A stretch of DNA of 64,000 nt from Nonomuraea sp. PA05 (GTDB taxonomy: Bacteria; Actinomycetota; Actinomycetes; Streptosporangiales; Streptosporangiaceae). The stretch spans positions 104,510 through 168,509 of the forward strand of contig NZ_VSEY01000031.1 of assembly GCF_008086045.1 (NCBI RefSeq), read 5' to 3'. The notes beneath the pieces were generated by a model. It did no database searches. It was not told the DNA's origin and saw only the letters and a list, made by a program, of their open reading frames with translations. Shown here piece after piece: positions 8,801 through 16,944 of this stretch (positions within the stretch are counted from its first letter, which is position 1; every line of letters starts with the position of its first letter). Position numbers and translations under genes: made by a program.

Positions 8801-11800
8801 TCCAGTTCCGCGCAGTCCTCCTCCAGGTCCAGCACCCGGTAGTCGACGAAGTCGAAGGACTTGAAGCGGGCCGCCGCCGAGGTGAGGAAGGCGGGCGAGA
8901 GGTCGGTGAAGGTGTAGCGGGTCCGCTCGGGCGGCAGCGTGGGCAGGACGGCGGCGGTCATGCCGCCCGTTCCCGCGCCCACCTCCAGGACGCGCAGGGG
9001 GCGGCCGTCGGGCCAGGCGGCGACCAGCTCTTCGAGCACGGATCTGACCAGCAGGTTCGTGGGCCGCAGGACCGGGCCGCTGTCGTAGAAGTGTTCGGCG
9101 GCCTGGAGGCCGCCCTGCGGGAAGACGACCTCGACGGGGTCCTTGTCACCGCGCAGCACCTCGGTCAGGTGCCGCCCGCAGTGGCCGAGGAGCTGCAGCT
9201 CGGCCGCGTACTCCGGGAAGTCGAACAGGGCGTCGGCGAACAGGGGGTCAGGGTCGCCGGTCGCCCACCGGCTTCCCTCCCCCGTCGGCTCGCACAGCTC
9301 GCCGGACTGGGCGCACAGGGTGCGGGCGAGGCGCGTGTACTTCGGCTGCATTCCGGCCTGGACGAGGTCGGCCAGGCTCCAGCTCTCGCCCGCGAGGTCA
9401 CGCATCGTCCGGGCGGTGTAATGGGCGGCCAGCCTTCGGTAGGCGGTCATGAAGCGGTGGTGCCGGTCGCTGCGGGCCAGCAGCCGGTCGCGCAGGGCGA
9501 GGCGGTGCGGTTCCACCCTCGTGAGCAACTCCGTCATGGTGATGGCGGGGCCAGTCGATGGGCCGGGGCGCGGGGCCGCGCGCATCACCGTCACGTGCCG
9601 GGCGGGGGCTTCCTCGCCGGGCAGGCGGCGTACCCGGCAGCCGGTCAGCTCCATCACGGGCACGCCGGAGGTGTCGGTGACGGTGAAGTCCACGGTCGCC
9701 TCGCGCGGGTCGGTGCGCGGGCGGAGGCCGGCGTGGACCAGGCCCTTGCCTGGTGGTTGGCGCCACAGCCTGACGCGTTCGAAGGAGATCGGGACGTAGG
9801 CGGTGGGTTCCTCGCCGAGTTGCCACAGGATGGCCAGGCCCGTTTGCAGGGCGGCGTCCACCAGGGCGGGGTGCGCTTGGTAGACGGTGGTGGACGGCTC
9901 GGTGAAGTGGTACCGGCCGAGGGAGCGGGTGCCCGAGATGCGGACGCTTCGCACGCCGCGGAACGCCGGGCCGTAGGTGAAACCGGCTTGGGTGGCCAGG
10001 GCGTAGAACTCGTCCGCGCTGAGCTCCACCGCCGGGTCCGCAGCCGGGTCCGCAGCCGGGGCCGCGGCTGGGTCCGCGGCCGGGCTGGGTGTCGGTGGCG
10101 TCGTCGGCGAGACGGCCTGGCGTACCCGGCAGCGGGCGTGCACCTGCCACTCCCCCTGCGCGCCGGCCCTGGAGGCGATCCGCACCCCGCCGTCCTCGGA
10201 CACCGACACCTGAACGTGAGGCGCCTGCCCGTCGGGGATGGCCAGCGGGCTCAGCACCTCCACGTCCAGCACCTCCACCGGCCCGTCGAGCGTCTCCGCA
10301 CCGGCCGCGAGCGCCATCTCGACGAACCCGACGGCGGGCACCACCACGGCTCCGCCCACCCGGTGATCGCTCACCCATGGCACCCTGGCCAGGTCCAGCG
10401 GGGCGCTCCAGGTCGGGTCCAGCGCCTGCGTACGCGCGCCGAGCAGCGGATGCTCCAGCCGGGGCGCCCACCAGTCGGCCTCGCCGTGCCAGTGGCGTTC
10501 GCGCTGCCACGGGTAGGCGGGCAGGTCGAGCACCCGTCCGGGGCGGGGGAAGAACGCCGTCCAGTCGGCTTTCGCGCCGGCGGCGAGCAGCCCGGCGGCG
10601 GCCGTCCGGAGCGCGGGCGAGCCCGGCGCGTCGCGCCGGAGCGTGGGCAGGACGGTGAGCTGCCGTCCGGCCCGCTTCAGATACGTCTGCAGGACGGAGT
10701 GCGGGCCGACCTCCAGGAAGATGCGGAACCCCGCGTCGGCCAGGTGGGCGGCCGCCTGGCCGAACAGCACCGGCCGGCGGACGTTGCGCCACCAGTACGC
10801 GGCGTCCAGGGGGCCGTCGATCGGCCGGCCGGTGACCGTCGAGATCATCGGGATGGCCGGGGACGCGGTCGTCAGCCCGGCCAGCGCCTCGGCCAGGCCC
10901 GGCTGGACGGGGTCCATGGCGCGGCTGTGGAAGGCGAAGTCCACGAGGAGGCGGCGGAAGAAGACGTCCTTGCCCGCCAGCTCCGCCTCCAGCCGTTCCA
11001 GCGCCTCGCCGGGGCCCGCCACCGTCACGTCGCGGTCGCTGTTGATCGCGGCGATCTCCAGGTCGTACGGCTCGATGACCTCCGCGGCCTGGCCGGGGGG
11101 CAGGCCCAGCGCGGCCATGCCGCCCTGGCCCATGGCGAGTTGCTGGGCCCGGCCGCGTTCGGCGCAGAGGAGGACGGCGTTGTCGAGGTCGAGGGCTCCT
11201 GAGGCGCAGGCGGCGGCGATCTCCCCCACGCTGTGCCCGAACACGACATCAGGCACCAGGCCCTGACTTTTCAGGACTTGCAGGATGCCCATCTGCATCG
11301 CGAAGATCGCGGGCTGGCCGACCTCGGCCGTCGCCAGCCGGGAGCGGCTCGCCGGGGCGGCCAGCTCGGCTTCCAGCGACCAGGTCACGTGCTTGGACAG
11401 CAGCTTGCCGATGTGCTTGATCGTGTCGCGGAAGTGCGGATCCGTCGCCATGAGGTCGTCGGCCATGCCCGGCCATGGGGTGCCCGCGCCGCCGAAGGCC
11501 ACGGCGATCCTGCCGTCCTGCTCGGCCGCCGCCGGCTGGGCCTCCCGCAGGAGCGTGGCGGCCTCAGCAGGGGTGGTGGCGAGCACCGAGATGCGGTGTT
11601 CGCGGTGGCCGCGGCGGCGGGTGAGGGTGTGGGCCAGGTCGTAGAAGTGGTCGCAGGGCAGCGTCTCGCACTGGTCGGCCACGCGTTGGGCCAGCTCGAT
11701 GGCGGCGGCAGGGGTGCGGCCGGAAACGATCAGGGGTACGGCTCGCGGTGGCGTGCTCGGCACGGGGGCGCTCAGCGGCGCTGCCTGCTGCAGTGGCGCA

Positions 11801-13113
11801 CTCGGCGGGGCCGCCGCTGGTGGTGCTGCTTGTTGCGGTGGTGCCGCCAGCAGGGCGTGGGCGTTGACGCCGCCGAAGCCGAACGAGCTCACCCCGGCGA
11901 GCGCCCGCTCCACCCGCGCGGCACACCGCTGCTCACGAACCGGCGACAGCCCGAGCCCCGCCCAGTCGATGCCCGGGTTGAGCACCTCGGCGTGCAGCGA
12001 GGGCGGGATCGACCCGTGCCGCAGCACCAGCAGCGCCTTCATCAGCCCCGCCATGCCCGCCGCCGACTCCAGATGCCCCATGTTCGTCTTGATCGACCCG
12101 ATCGGCAGCGCGTTGCCGGGCGAGCGGCGCGACCCGACGGCCCGGCCGACCGCCTCGCATTCGACGGGATCGCCGACGGGGGTGCCGGTGCCGTGCGCCT
12201 CCCAGTAGACGAGGTCGTCCACCTCGACGTCCGCGTAGATCGTCTCAAGGAGCCGCGTCTGGCTCTCGACGCCTGGGTGGGTGAGGCCGGGTGTGCGGCC
12301 GTCGGCGTTGGTGCCGGTGTCCAGGAGGACGGCGTGGATCCGGTCGCCGTCGGCCTGCGCGCGGGCGAGCGTCTTGAGCACGACCATGCCGGCGCCCTCA
12401 CCGCGTACGTAACCGTCGGCGTCGGCGGAGAAGGCCTGGCATCGGCCGCGCGCCGACAGCATGGAGGCCTGGGACAGGCCGACGAAGGAGAGCGGGTCGA
12501 GCAGCACGTTGACGCCGCCGGCCAGGGCGATCCCGGCCTGCCCCGACCGGACGGCGTGGGCCGCCTCGTGCAGGGCGACCAGGGCGGAGGAGCAGGCGGT
12601 GTCGATGGCGAGGCTGGGGCCGCGCAGGTCCAGGCCGTAGGAGACCCGGTTGGCGGTGTTGCCGAAGGTCCAGCCGGCGACGGAGTAGGCGTTGAGGCCG
12701 GCGGGGTCGCGACACTGGAGGTTGCCGTAGTCGCCGTTGAACACGCCTGTGAACACCGCGGTGTCGGATCCCGCGAGGGAGGCCGGGTCGATGGCGGCGT
12801 CGTCGAGCGCCTCGACGGCGAGCTCCAGCATCAGCCGCTGCTGCGGGTCGAGCCGGTCGGCCTCCTTGGGCGCGATGCCGAAGTAGGCGGCGTCGAATCC
12901 GGCGAGGTCGTCCAGGAACGCCCCGTGTGCGGCGTAGCTCTTTCCGGGCCGCCTGGTCGCGCGATCGACGAACCAGCCCGGATCGAACCGGTCGGCCGGC
13001 ACCTCCGTCACCAGGTCGCTTCCCGCGACCAGCGCCTCCCACAAGCTCTGGAGATCCTCGATGCCGCCCGGCAGGCGGCAGCCGACTCCCACGATCGCCA
13101 ACGGTTCCCGCAT
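5854..13113 (-). CDS. Highly reducing single-module type I PKS: KS-AT-DH-MT-ER-KR-ACP
   Basis: A 2419-residue polyketide synthase. KS: residues 1-425 with Cys174 in DTACSSALVA and His307/His347 (EAHGTGTP, NMGHLES). AT: about 465-860 with GHSVGE near 628; the FAFHS signature favours malonyl-CoA. DH: about 875-1140, DHRVGGAVVVP (HxxxGxxxxP) near 914. C-methyltransferase: VLEVGAGTGG near 1376. ER: VLVHGASGGVG near 1886. KR: VYLVTGGLGGFG near 2084, active-site QANYAAGN near 2220. ACP: GVDSLM phosphopantetheine Ser near 2376. This order, an embedded MT and the HAAMVLQD stretch in KR recall fungal iterative HR-PKSs rather than modular actinomycete assembly lines. A reduced, alpha-methylated acyl chain made iteratively is inferred. 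No TE is present; the next gene encodes a thioester reductase. Confidence 0.93.
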   Translation of the reverse strand: MREPLAIVGVGCRLPGGIEDLQSLWEALVAGSDLVTEVPADRFDPGWFVDRATRRPGKSYAAHGAFLDDLAGFDAAYFGIAPKEADRLDPQQRLMLELAVEALDDAAIDPASLAGSDTAVFTGVFNGDYGNLQCRDPAGLNAYSVAGWTFGNTANRVSYGLDLRGPSLAIDTACSSALVALHEAAHAVRSGQAGIALAGGVNVLLDPLSFVGLSQASMLSARGRCQAFSADADGYVRGEGAGMVVLKTLARAQADGDRIHAVLLDTGTNADGRTPGLTHPGVESQTRLLETIYADVEVDDLVYWEAHGTGTPVGDPVECEAVGRAVGSRRSPGNALPIGSIKTNMGHLESAAGMAGLMKALLVLRHGSIPPSLHAEVLNPGIDWAGLGLSPVREQRCAARVERALAGVSSFGFGGVNAHALLAAPPQQAAPPAAAPPSAPLQQAAPLSAPVPSTPPRAVPLIVSGRTPAAAIELAQRVADQCETLPCDHFYDLAHTLTRRRGHREHRISVLATTPAEAATLLREAQPAAAEQDGRIAVAFGGAGTPWPGMADDLMATDPHFRDTIKHIGKLLSKHVTWSLEAELAAPASRSRLATAEVGQPAIFAMQMGILQVLKSQGLVPDVVFGHSVGEIAAACASGALDLDNAVLLCAERGRAQQLAMGQGGMAALGLPPGQAAEVIEPYDLEIAAINSDRDVTVAGPGEALERLEAELAGKDVFFRRLLVDFAFHSRAMDPVQPGLAEALAGLTTASPAIPMISTVTGRPIDGPLDAAYWWRNVRRPVLFGQAAAHLADAGFRIFLEVGPHSVLQTYLKRAGRQLTVLPTLRRDAPGSPALRTAAAGLLAAGAKADWTAFFPRPGRVLDLPAYPWQRERHWHGEADWWAPRLEHPLLGARTQALDPTWSAPLDLARVPWVSDHRVGGAVVVPAVGFVEMALAAGAETLDGPVEVLDVEVLSPLAIPDGQAPHVQVSVSEDGGVRIASRAGAQGEWQVHARCRVRQAVSPTTPPTPSPAADPAAAPAADPAADPAVELSADEFYALATQAGFTYGPAFRGVRSVRISGTRSLGRYHFTEPSTTVYQAHPALVDAALQTGLAILWQLGEEPTAYVPISFERVRLWRQPPGKGLVHAGLRPRTDPREATVDFTVTDTSGVPVMELTGCRVRRLPGEEAPARHVTVMRAAPRPGPSTGPAITMTELLTRVEPHRLALRDRLLARSDRHHRFMTAYRRLAAHYTARTMRDLAGESWSLADLVQAGMQPKYTRLARTLCAQSGELCEPTGEGSRWATGDPDPLFADALFDFPEYAAELQLLGHCGRHLTEVLRGDKDPVEVVFPQGGLQAAEHFYDSGPVLRPTNLLVRSVLEELVAAWPDGRPLRVLEVGAGTGGMTAAVLPTLPPERTRYTFTDLSPAFLTSAAARFKSFDFVDYRVLDLEEDCAELEAGFDVVIAANVAHATTDLEATLGRITRLLADDGFLLLGETLDAGPTTMIFGLLDGWWSATDTALRPGGPLIRTADWLRLLPRCGLAEPAELRAEEEPVGIDTALFVATREPRAEAAPPAPAASGDWLIVTESGRDRALAEAVAGELNRAGARAEVSSGPRPARHVVYLLDGDHATADADPASCAQRVVSATTTLNALAAAPPADAVFWLVTRPSGTFPAPERPDFPGDAALWGVARCLSNETPGLTVRKISLERGASDAQRLAAELLAPDEEDEVVLTTEGRFVPRLRPAQEPTATGTEPRALRLRNQGPAFRLDWTPMEMPAPGPGQVTVEVRAAGVNYRNVLWALGRLPADAAGGPSHERVYGFDCAGVVTAVGAQVHDLAPGDRVFAAAEHPLASHVVLDRDALARIPGTMGYAEAATLPVAFLTVRLALADDPVRLAQGETVLVHGASGGVGLAAIQHAKLAGAKVIATASTPGKRDLLQALGVDHVLDSRGLRFAAEVRAITEGRGVDVVLNSLAGDALAEGVELLRPRGRFVELGKHDLFSGGGLALRLLRGNVSFVTVDLKQIAERMPQVAHRQLAEIAQRVEAGTYRALPYRSFPEGRVTEAFEQMRHSRHIGKLVIEFEPSALATRARGLDPDGVYLVTGGLGGFGARAAHWLARQGARRIALAGRRGLDGPEARQAVAALTALGVEVTAHRADVTDLEAMRAIVGPEVKGVVHAAMVLQDVPLAKLTPELMLAALEPKLRGALVLDRLAPSAELFVLFSSVTATVGNVRQANYAAGNLFCEALARARRARGRSGLAVAWGAVGEVGYLARTSEAEQFVSRWTSPMKPARALPAIGELLAQDVDVALVGSVDWDGARLLFPSLDGPRFSAVRSAGPAAPAADLRELVKAGDGAEPLVTDAVIRLLAEVLQAEPAGIAPHRPLDELGVDSLMRAELQGAIWRRLGCDIPIMAIGPGTSAGELAGQVLARLRAR

Positions 13114-13179
13114 GACCCCCCGTTTCCTCAGGCGGAGGCCGCCTGCCCCTGGGGTGGCAAGCGGCCGTTGTCGGTTGGC

Positions 13180-13728
13180 TCAGACCGGTCCGAAGAGCCA
13201 GTTGCCGGTCAGGTCCGGGTCCGCGCTGAGGTAGAACTGCCGGCCGGCCTCCACCAGCTCCTCGATGCTGAGCGCGCCGCTGCCGTCGGTGTCGATCTTC
13301 TTGAACGCGAGCTCCGCGTCCTGCGGGCTGGTGCCGAAGGCGGACTGGAACCGCTGGAACTCCTCCAGGTCCAGAACGTGGTTGCCGTTGACGTCAGTGA
13401 CGTCGAGGGTCGCCTGGATGGCCGGTCGCAGGGCCCGCTCGTAACCGGCGGGGTCGTCGATGAAGGCCGCCTTCATCCCGAGCCGGTACTCCTCGCGGCT
13501 GATCTTGCGGTCGCCGTCCAGGTCGATCTTGGCGAGCAGGACTTCCCAGAAGTCGGTGTAGGCCCCGAACAGGCGGCTTGCCTGGTCGCTCTCGGGGTTG
13601 ACGCCGAAGGCGGCCAGCACCCTGATCCCCAGGGCGATGAGATCGTCGAGCTCCAGATCTCCGTTGTGGTTGACGTCCATGTGATGGAACGCCTTGTCGA
13701 GCTTGCGGTTCTGCAGCGCTGTGAGCAC
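13180..13728 (-). CDS. Four-EF-hand calcium-binding protein (calerythrin-like)
   Basis: A 182-residue acidic protein with four canonical 12-residue calcium loops: DVNHNGDLELDD, DLDGDRKISREE, DVNGNHVLDLEE and DTDGSGALSIEE, spaced as in sarcoplasmic-calcium-binding/calerythrin proteins. No signal peptide or membrane segment is visible, so it should be cytosolic. The GTG at 13728 follows an AGGAGG ribosome binding site. The PKS gene begins 66 bp downstream on the same strand with no terminator between, so the two are probably co-transcribed. The family buffers or senses calcium; a role in controlling or scaffolding the PKS is inference from position only. Confidence 0.88.
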   Translation of the reverse strand: MLTALQNRKLDKAFHHMDVNHNGDLELDDLIALGIRVLAAFGVNPESDQASRLFGAYTDFWEVLLAKIDLDGDRKISREEYRLGMKAAFIDDPAGYERALRPAIQATLDVTDVNGNHVLDLEEFQRFQSAFGTSPQDAELAFKKIDTDGSGALSIEELVEAGRQFYLSADPDLTGNWLFGPV

Positions 13729-13762
13729 GCCCTGCCCTCCTGTGATCGATCAACTACAAAGA

Positions 13763-13791
13763 ATAATCAAATAATTACTCTCCGTAGTCAA
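13763..13791 (-). promoter_or_regulatory. Promoter of the EF-hand/PKS/reductase operon
   Basis: Read on the minus strand, TTGACT (13786-13791) and GATTAT (13763-13768) are separated by 17 bp, an SigA-type promoter in an unusually AT-rich patch. Transcription would start near 13755, about 27 bases before the GTG at 13728. The rest of the 234-bp gap (13729-13962) shows no gene. Confidence 0.5.
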
Positions 13792-13962
13792 GCTCATGAA
13801 CCCCACAGCCGGGAGTCCAGTCGTTGTCCGCCGCGGACGAGCAGGCGGGCGCCCGCACATGACCTGGGGGAACTTGACCTGGTTGTAGCCATTCCGGGAG
13901 CAGGTAACGGGTAGCTCGCCGAGCAGGACAGCGGGGTACCTCGGGGGGCGACGGGTGACAGC

Positions 13963-15474
13963 GTGAAGGACGGCGGGCAACAGGACGCTGGCCGCGCAAC
14001 GCGCGCGCCGTCGCTGGCCGATCTGATCATCGTCCTGACCGCGCTGGTGGCGCTGGTCGGCGGATCGCTGGCGTTGTTCGGCCTGGACGCCCTCGACGGC
14101 CCGATGCAGGTCGCCCTCGTGTTGTGCGCGCTGGTCGCGATGCTGGTGGTGCTGAAGAACGGGCACCGCTGGGAGGAGATCGAGGCCAGCGGGCAACGGG
14201 CGCTGTCCTCGATCACCAGCGCGGTCTTCATCCTGCTCGCGGTGGGCGCGCTGATCGGCACCTGGAACATGTCGGGGACTATCCCGACCCTGGTCTCCTA
14301 CGGGATCCAGGTGCTGTCGCCCGGGTGGTACTACGCCGCCACCGCGCTGATCTGCGGCATCGTGGCCATGTCGATCGGCAGCTCCTGGACCACGGCGGCG
14401 ACGGTCGGGGTCGGCCTGGTGGGCATCGCGACCATGCTGGGCGTGTCGGCGCCGATCACCGCCGGGGCGGTGATCTCCGGCGCGTACCTGGGAGACAAGC
14501 TGTCACCACTGTCGGAGACCACCGTGCTGACCGCGCAGATGGTCCGGGTGAACGTCTACGAGCACATCAAGCGCCAGGCATGGACGTCCATCCCCGCCTT
14601 CGTCATCGCCTTCGCGCTGTTCCTGCTGATCGGGCAGATCTGGGGCCCCGCCGCGACAGACCTCGGGGACACCGCCGGAGAACTGGCCGCTCTCGGCGAC
14701 CTCTACTGGATCACCCCGCTCAACCTGCTGCCGCTGCTCCTGCTGGTCGTGCTGTCGGTACGCAAGGTGCCGGCGACACTGGCGCTCATGGCAGCGGCGA
14801 TCTTCGCCGGGATCGTGGGCGTCTTCACGCAGCCCGCGGTGATCCGCGCGTTCGTCGGCGAACCCGCCCTGAACTCGGTCGCCGCCGGGATCAAGGCGGT
14901 CTGGCGGGCCATGGCGAACGGGTTCGAGAAGAGCTCGGGCCTCGCCGACGTCGACCGGCTGCTGTCGCGCGGCGGGATGGACAGCATGCTGCCCACCCTG
15001 TGGCTGATCATCGGCGCGGTCACGTTCGGCACCCTGCTGGAGGAGTTCGGGCTGCTCAACCGGCTCATCGAGCCGATGGTGCGGGCGGCCAGGAGCACCG
15101 GCCGGTTGTTCGTGACGGTCTTCGCCAGCGCCTTCGGCCTCAACCTCATCGCCGGCGACCAGTACATCGCGCTGGTGTTGCCGACCCGGATCTACCGGGC
15201 CGAGTTCGCCCGGCGCGGCCTGGCGCCGGCGAACCTGTCGCGCCTGGCCGCCGACAGCGGGACGGTCACCTCACCGCTGGTGCCCTGGAACTCCTGCGGG
15301 GCGTTCATGGGCGCGGTGCTGGGCGTGCCGACCCTCGCCTACCTGCCGTTCTGCTTCTTCAACATCGCCAGCCCGCTGCTCAGCATGGTGTACGGCGTCA
15401 CCGGCTTCAGGATCGAGCGGCTCCCGCCGCAGCACGCACCGGACCAGGACGTGAAGGGCGGGTCGCCATCGTGA
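13963..15474 (+). CDS. nhaC: NhaC-type Na+/H+ antiporter
   Basis: A 503-residue polytopic membrane protein of the NhaC ion-transporter family, with about a dozen hydrophobic segments. Family-typical stretches are GSSWTTAATVGVGL, SGAYLGDKLSPLSETT and AGDQYIALVLP in the second half. It exchanges external protons for internal sodium. The start is a GTG with weak upstream ribosome-binding sequence. Its stop overlaps the GTG of the ArcD-like gene (GTGA), and arginine deiminase follows, so the three form an operon linking cation/pH homeostasis with arginine catabolism. Some NhaC relatives are annotated as arginine/ornithine-linked transporters, so direct involvement in the arginine cycle is an alternative. 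Confidence 0.85.
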   Translation: MKDGGQQDAGRATRAPSLADLIIVLTALVALVGGSLALFGLDALDGPMQVALVLCALVAMLVVLKNGHRWEEIEASGQRALSSITSAVFILLAVGALIGTWNMSGTIPTLVSYGIQVLSPGWYYAATALICGIVAMSIGSSWTTAATVGVGLVGIATMLGVSAPITAGAVISGAYLGDKLSPLSETTVLTAQMVRVNVYEHIKRQAWTSIPAFVIAFALFLLIGQIWGPAATDLGDTAGELAALGDLYWITPLNLLPLLLLVVLSVRKVPATLALMAAAIFAGIVGVFTQPAVIRAFVGEPALNSVAAGIKAVWRAMANGFEKSSGLADVDRLLSRGGMDSMLPTLWLIIGAVTFGTLLEEFGLLNRLIEPMVRAARSTGRLFVTVFASAFGLNLIAGDQYIALVLPTRIYRAEFARRGLAPANLSRLAADSGTVTSPLVPWNSCGAFMGAVLGVPTLAYLPFCFFNIASPLLSMVYGVTGFRIERLPPQHAPDQDVKGGSPS

Positions 15475-16916
15475 GCCAGACCAGCACGCACACCGAGGGC
15501 GCGCGGAAGATGTCGCTGACGGTCCTGACCGCGATGGTGGTCGGATCGATGGTCGGCGCCGGCGTGTTCTCGCTGCCGCGCAACTTCGCCCAGGCCACCG
15601 GGGTGCTCGGCGCGGTCGGCGCCTGGCTGATCGCCGGGGTGGGCATGCTGATGCTCGCCTTCGTCTTCCAGACGCTGGCGGTGCGCAAGCCGCACCTGGA
15701 CGCCGGCGTGTACGCCTACGCCAAGGCGGGGTTCGGCGACTACCCGGGCTTCTTCTCCGCCTTCGGCTACTGGGCCAGCGCGTGCGTGGGCAACGTCTCG
15801 TACTGGGTGCTGATCAAGTCGACCCTCGGCGCGGTGGTCCCCGCGTTCGGCGAGGGCGCCACGATCGCCGCGGTGGCGGTCTCTGCGGTCGGCGTGTGGG
15901 CCTTCCACTTCATGATCATGCGCGGCGTACGCGAGGCGGCCAGGATCAACCAGATCGTCACGGTCGCCAAGCTCCTGCCGATTCTGCTGTTCGTCGTGAT
16001 CCTGGCGGTGGCGTTGCGCGGCGACGTGTTCGGCCCGAACCTGTGGGCCGACGCCGCACGCACCCCCGGCGCGCTGTTCGAGCAGGTCAGGGCGACCATG
16101 CTGGTGACCGTGTTCGTGTTCCTGGGGGTGGAGGGGGCGAGCGTCTACTCCCGCTACGCCCGCCGGCGCGCGGACGTGGGCCGGGCCACCGTGCTGGGCT
16201 TCCTGGCCGTCCTCGCGTTGTTCGCCTCGGTGACCATCCTGTCCTACGGCGTGCTGCCCAAGGACGAGACGGCGAAGCTGCGCCAGCCGTCCATGGGCGG
16301 CGTGCTGGAGTCGGTCGTGGGCGCGTGGGGCGCGGCACTGATCGGCGCCGGGCTGATCGTCTCGGTGCTCGGCGCGTACCTGGCGTGGACGCTGATGGCC
16401 GCCGAGGTGCTGTTCGTGGCCGCCAAGGACCATGACATGCCCGCCTTCCTCGCCCGCGAGAACGAGCGCGAGGTGCCGGTCCCCGCTCTCGTCATGACCA
16501 GCACGCTCATCACCGCCGTGCTGGCCGTCACCGTGTTCTCCGACGACGCCTTCACCTTCACGCTGGAGCTGACCAGCGCGCTGTCGCTGATCCCCTACCT
16601 GCTCGCCGCCGGGTACGCGCTGCGCCTCGCCCTCACCGGCGAGACCTACCGCGACACCCCCGCGGGCCGCGGCAAGGATTTGACGATCGCGGCGCTCGCC
16701 ACCGCCTACACCGCCTTCCTGATCGTCGCGGCAGGGCTGAAGTTCGTGCTGCTGTCGTGCGTCGTCTACGCCCCCGGCACCATCCTGTTCGTCCTGACCC
16801 GCCGGGAACGCGGGCTGCGCCCCTTCTCCACCCCGGAGCTGATCCTGTTCGCCGTCGTCGCCGCCGGAGCGATCCTCGGCATCACCGGCCTGGTCACCGG
16901 CCGCATCACCATCTAG
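15471..16916 (+). CDS. arcD: APC-family arginine/ornithine antiporter (ArcD/YdgI-like)
   Basis: 481 residues with about 12-13 membrane segments of the amino acid-polyamine-organocation family. The N-terminal half-helix signature MVVGSMVGAGVFSLPRNFAQ and the segment VFLGVEGASVYSRYARRR are typical of basic-amino-acid antiporters. It should exchange arginine for ornithine, or for citrulline since no ornithine carbamoyltransferase gene is adjacent. The GTG at 15471 overlaps the nhaC stop. It precedes arcA by 28 bp. Assignment to the family is strong; the exchanged counter-substrate is inference. Confidence 0.85.
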   Translation: MSQTSTHTEGARKMSLTVLTAMVVGSMVGAGVFSLPRNFAQATGVLGAVGAWLIAGVGMLMLAFVFQTLAVRKPHLDAGVYAYAKAGFGDYPGFFSAFGYWASACVGNVSYWVLIKSTLGAVVPAFGEGATIAAVAVSAVGVWAFHFMIMRGVREAARINQIVTVAKLLPILLFVVILAVALRGDVFGPNLWADAARTPGALFEQVRATMLVTVFVFLGVEGASVYSRYARRRADVGRATVLGFLAVLALFASVTILSYGVLPKDETAKLRQPSMGGVLESVVGAWGAALIGAGLIVSVLGAYLAWTLMAAEVLFVAAKDHDMPAFLARENEREVPVPALVMTSTLITAVLAVTVFSDDAFTFTLELTSALSLIPYLLAAGYALRLALTGETYRDTPAGRGKDLTIAALATAYTAFLIVAAGLKFVLLSCVVYAPGTILFVLTRRERGLRPFSTPELILFAVVAAGAILGITGLVTGRITI

Positions 16917-16944
16917 TCCGTACACAGAGAGGACGAACACACCA

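Noticed and set aside
5854..13113. Mycocerosic-acid-synthase-like PKS
   Set aside because: A full C-methyltransferase region with SAM motif lies between DH and ER and the AT signature is malonyl-like, unlike MAS-type enzymes.
13755..13790. AT-rich GAATAATCAAATAATTAC considered as an ArgR (ARG-box) site for the arginine deiminase operon
   Set aside because: The match to the ARG box is weak and the segment is better explained as the -10/-35 region of the divergent EF-hand/PKS operon.
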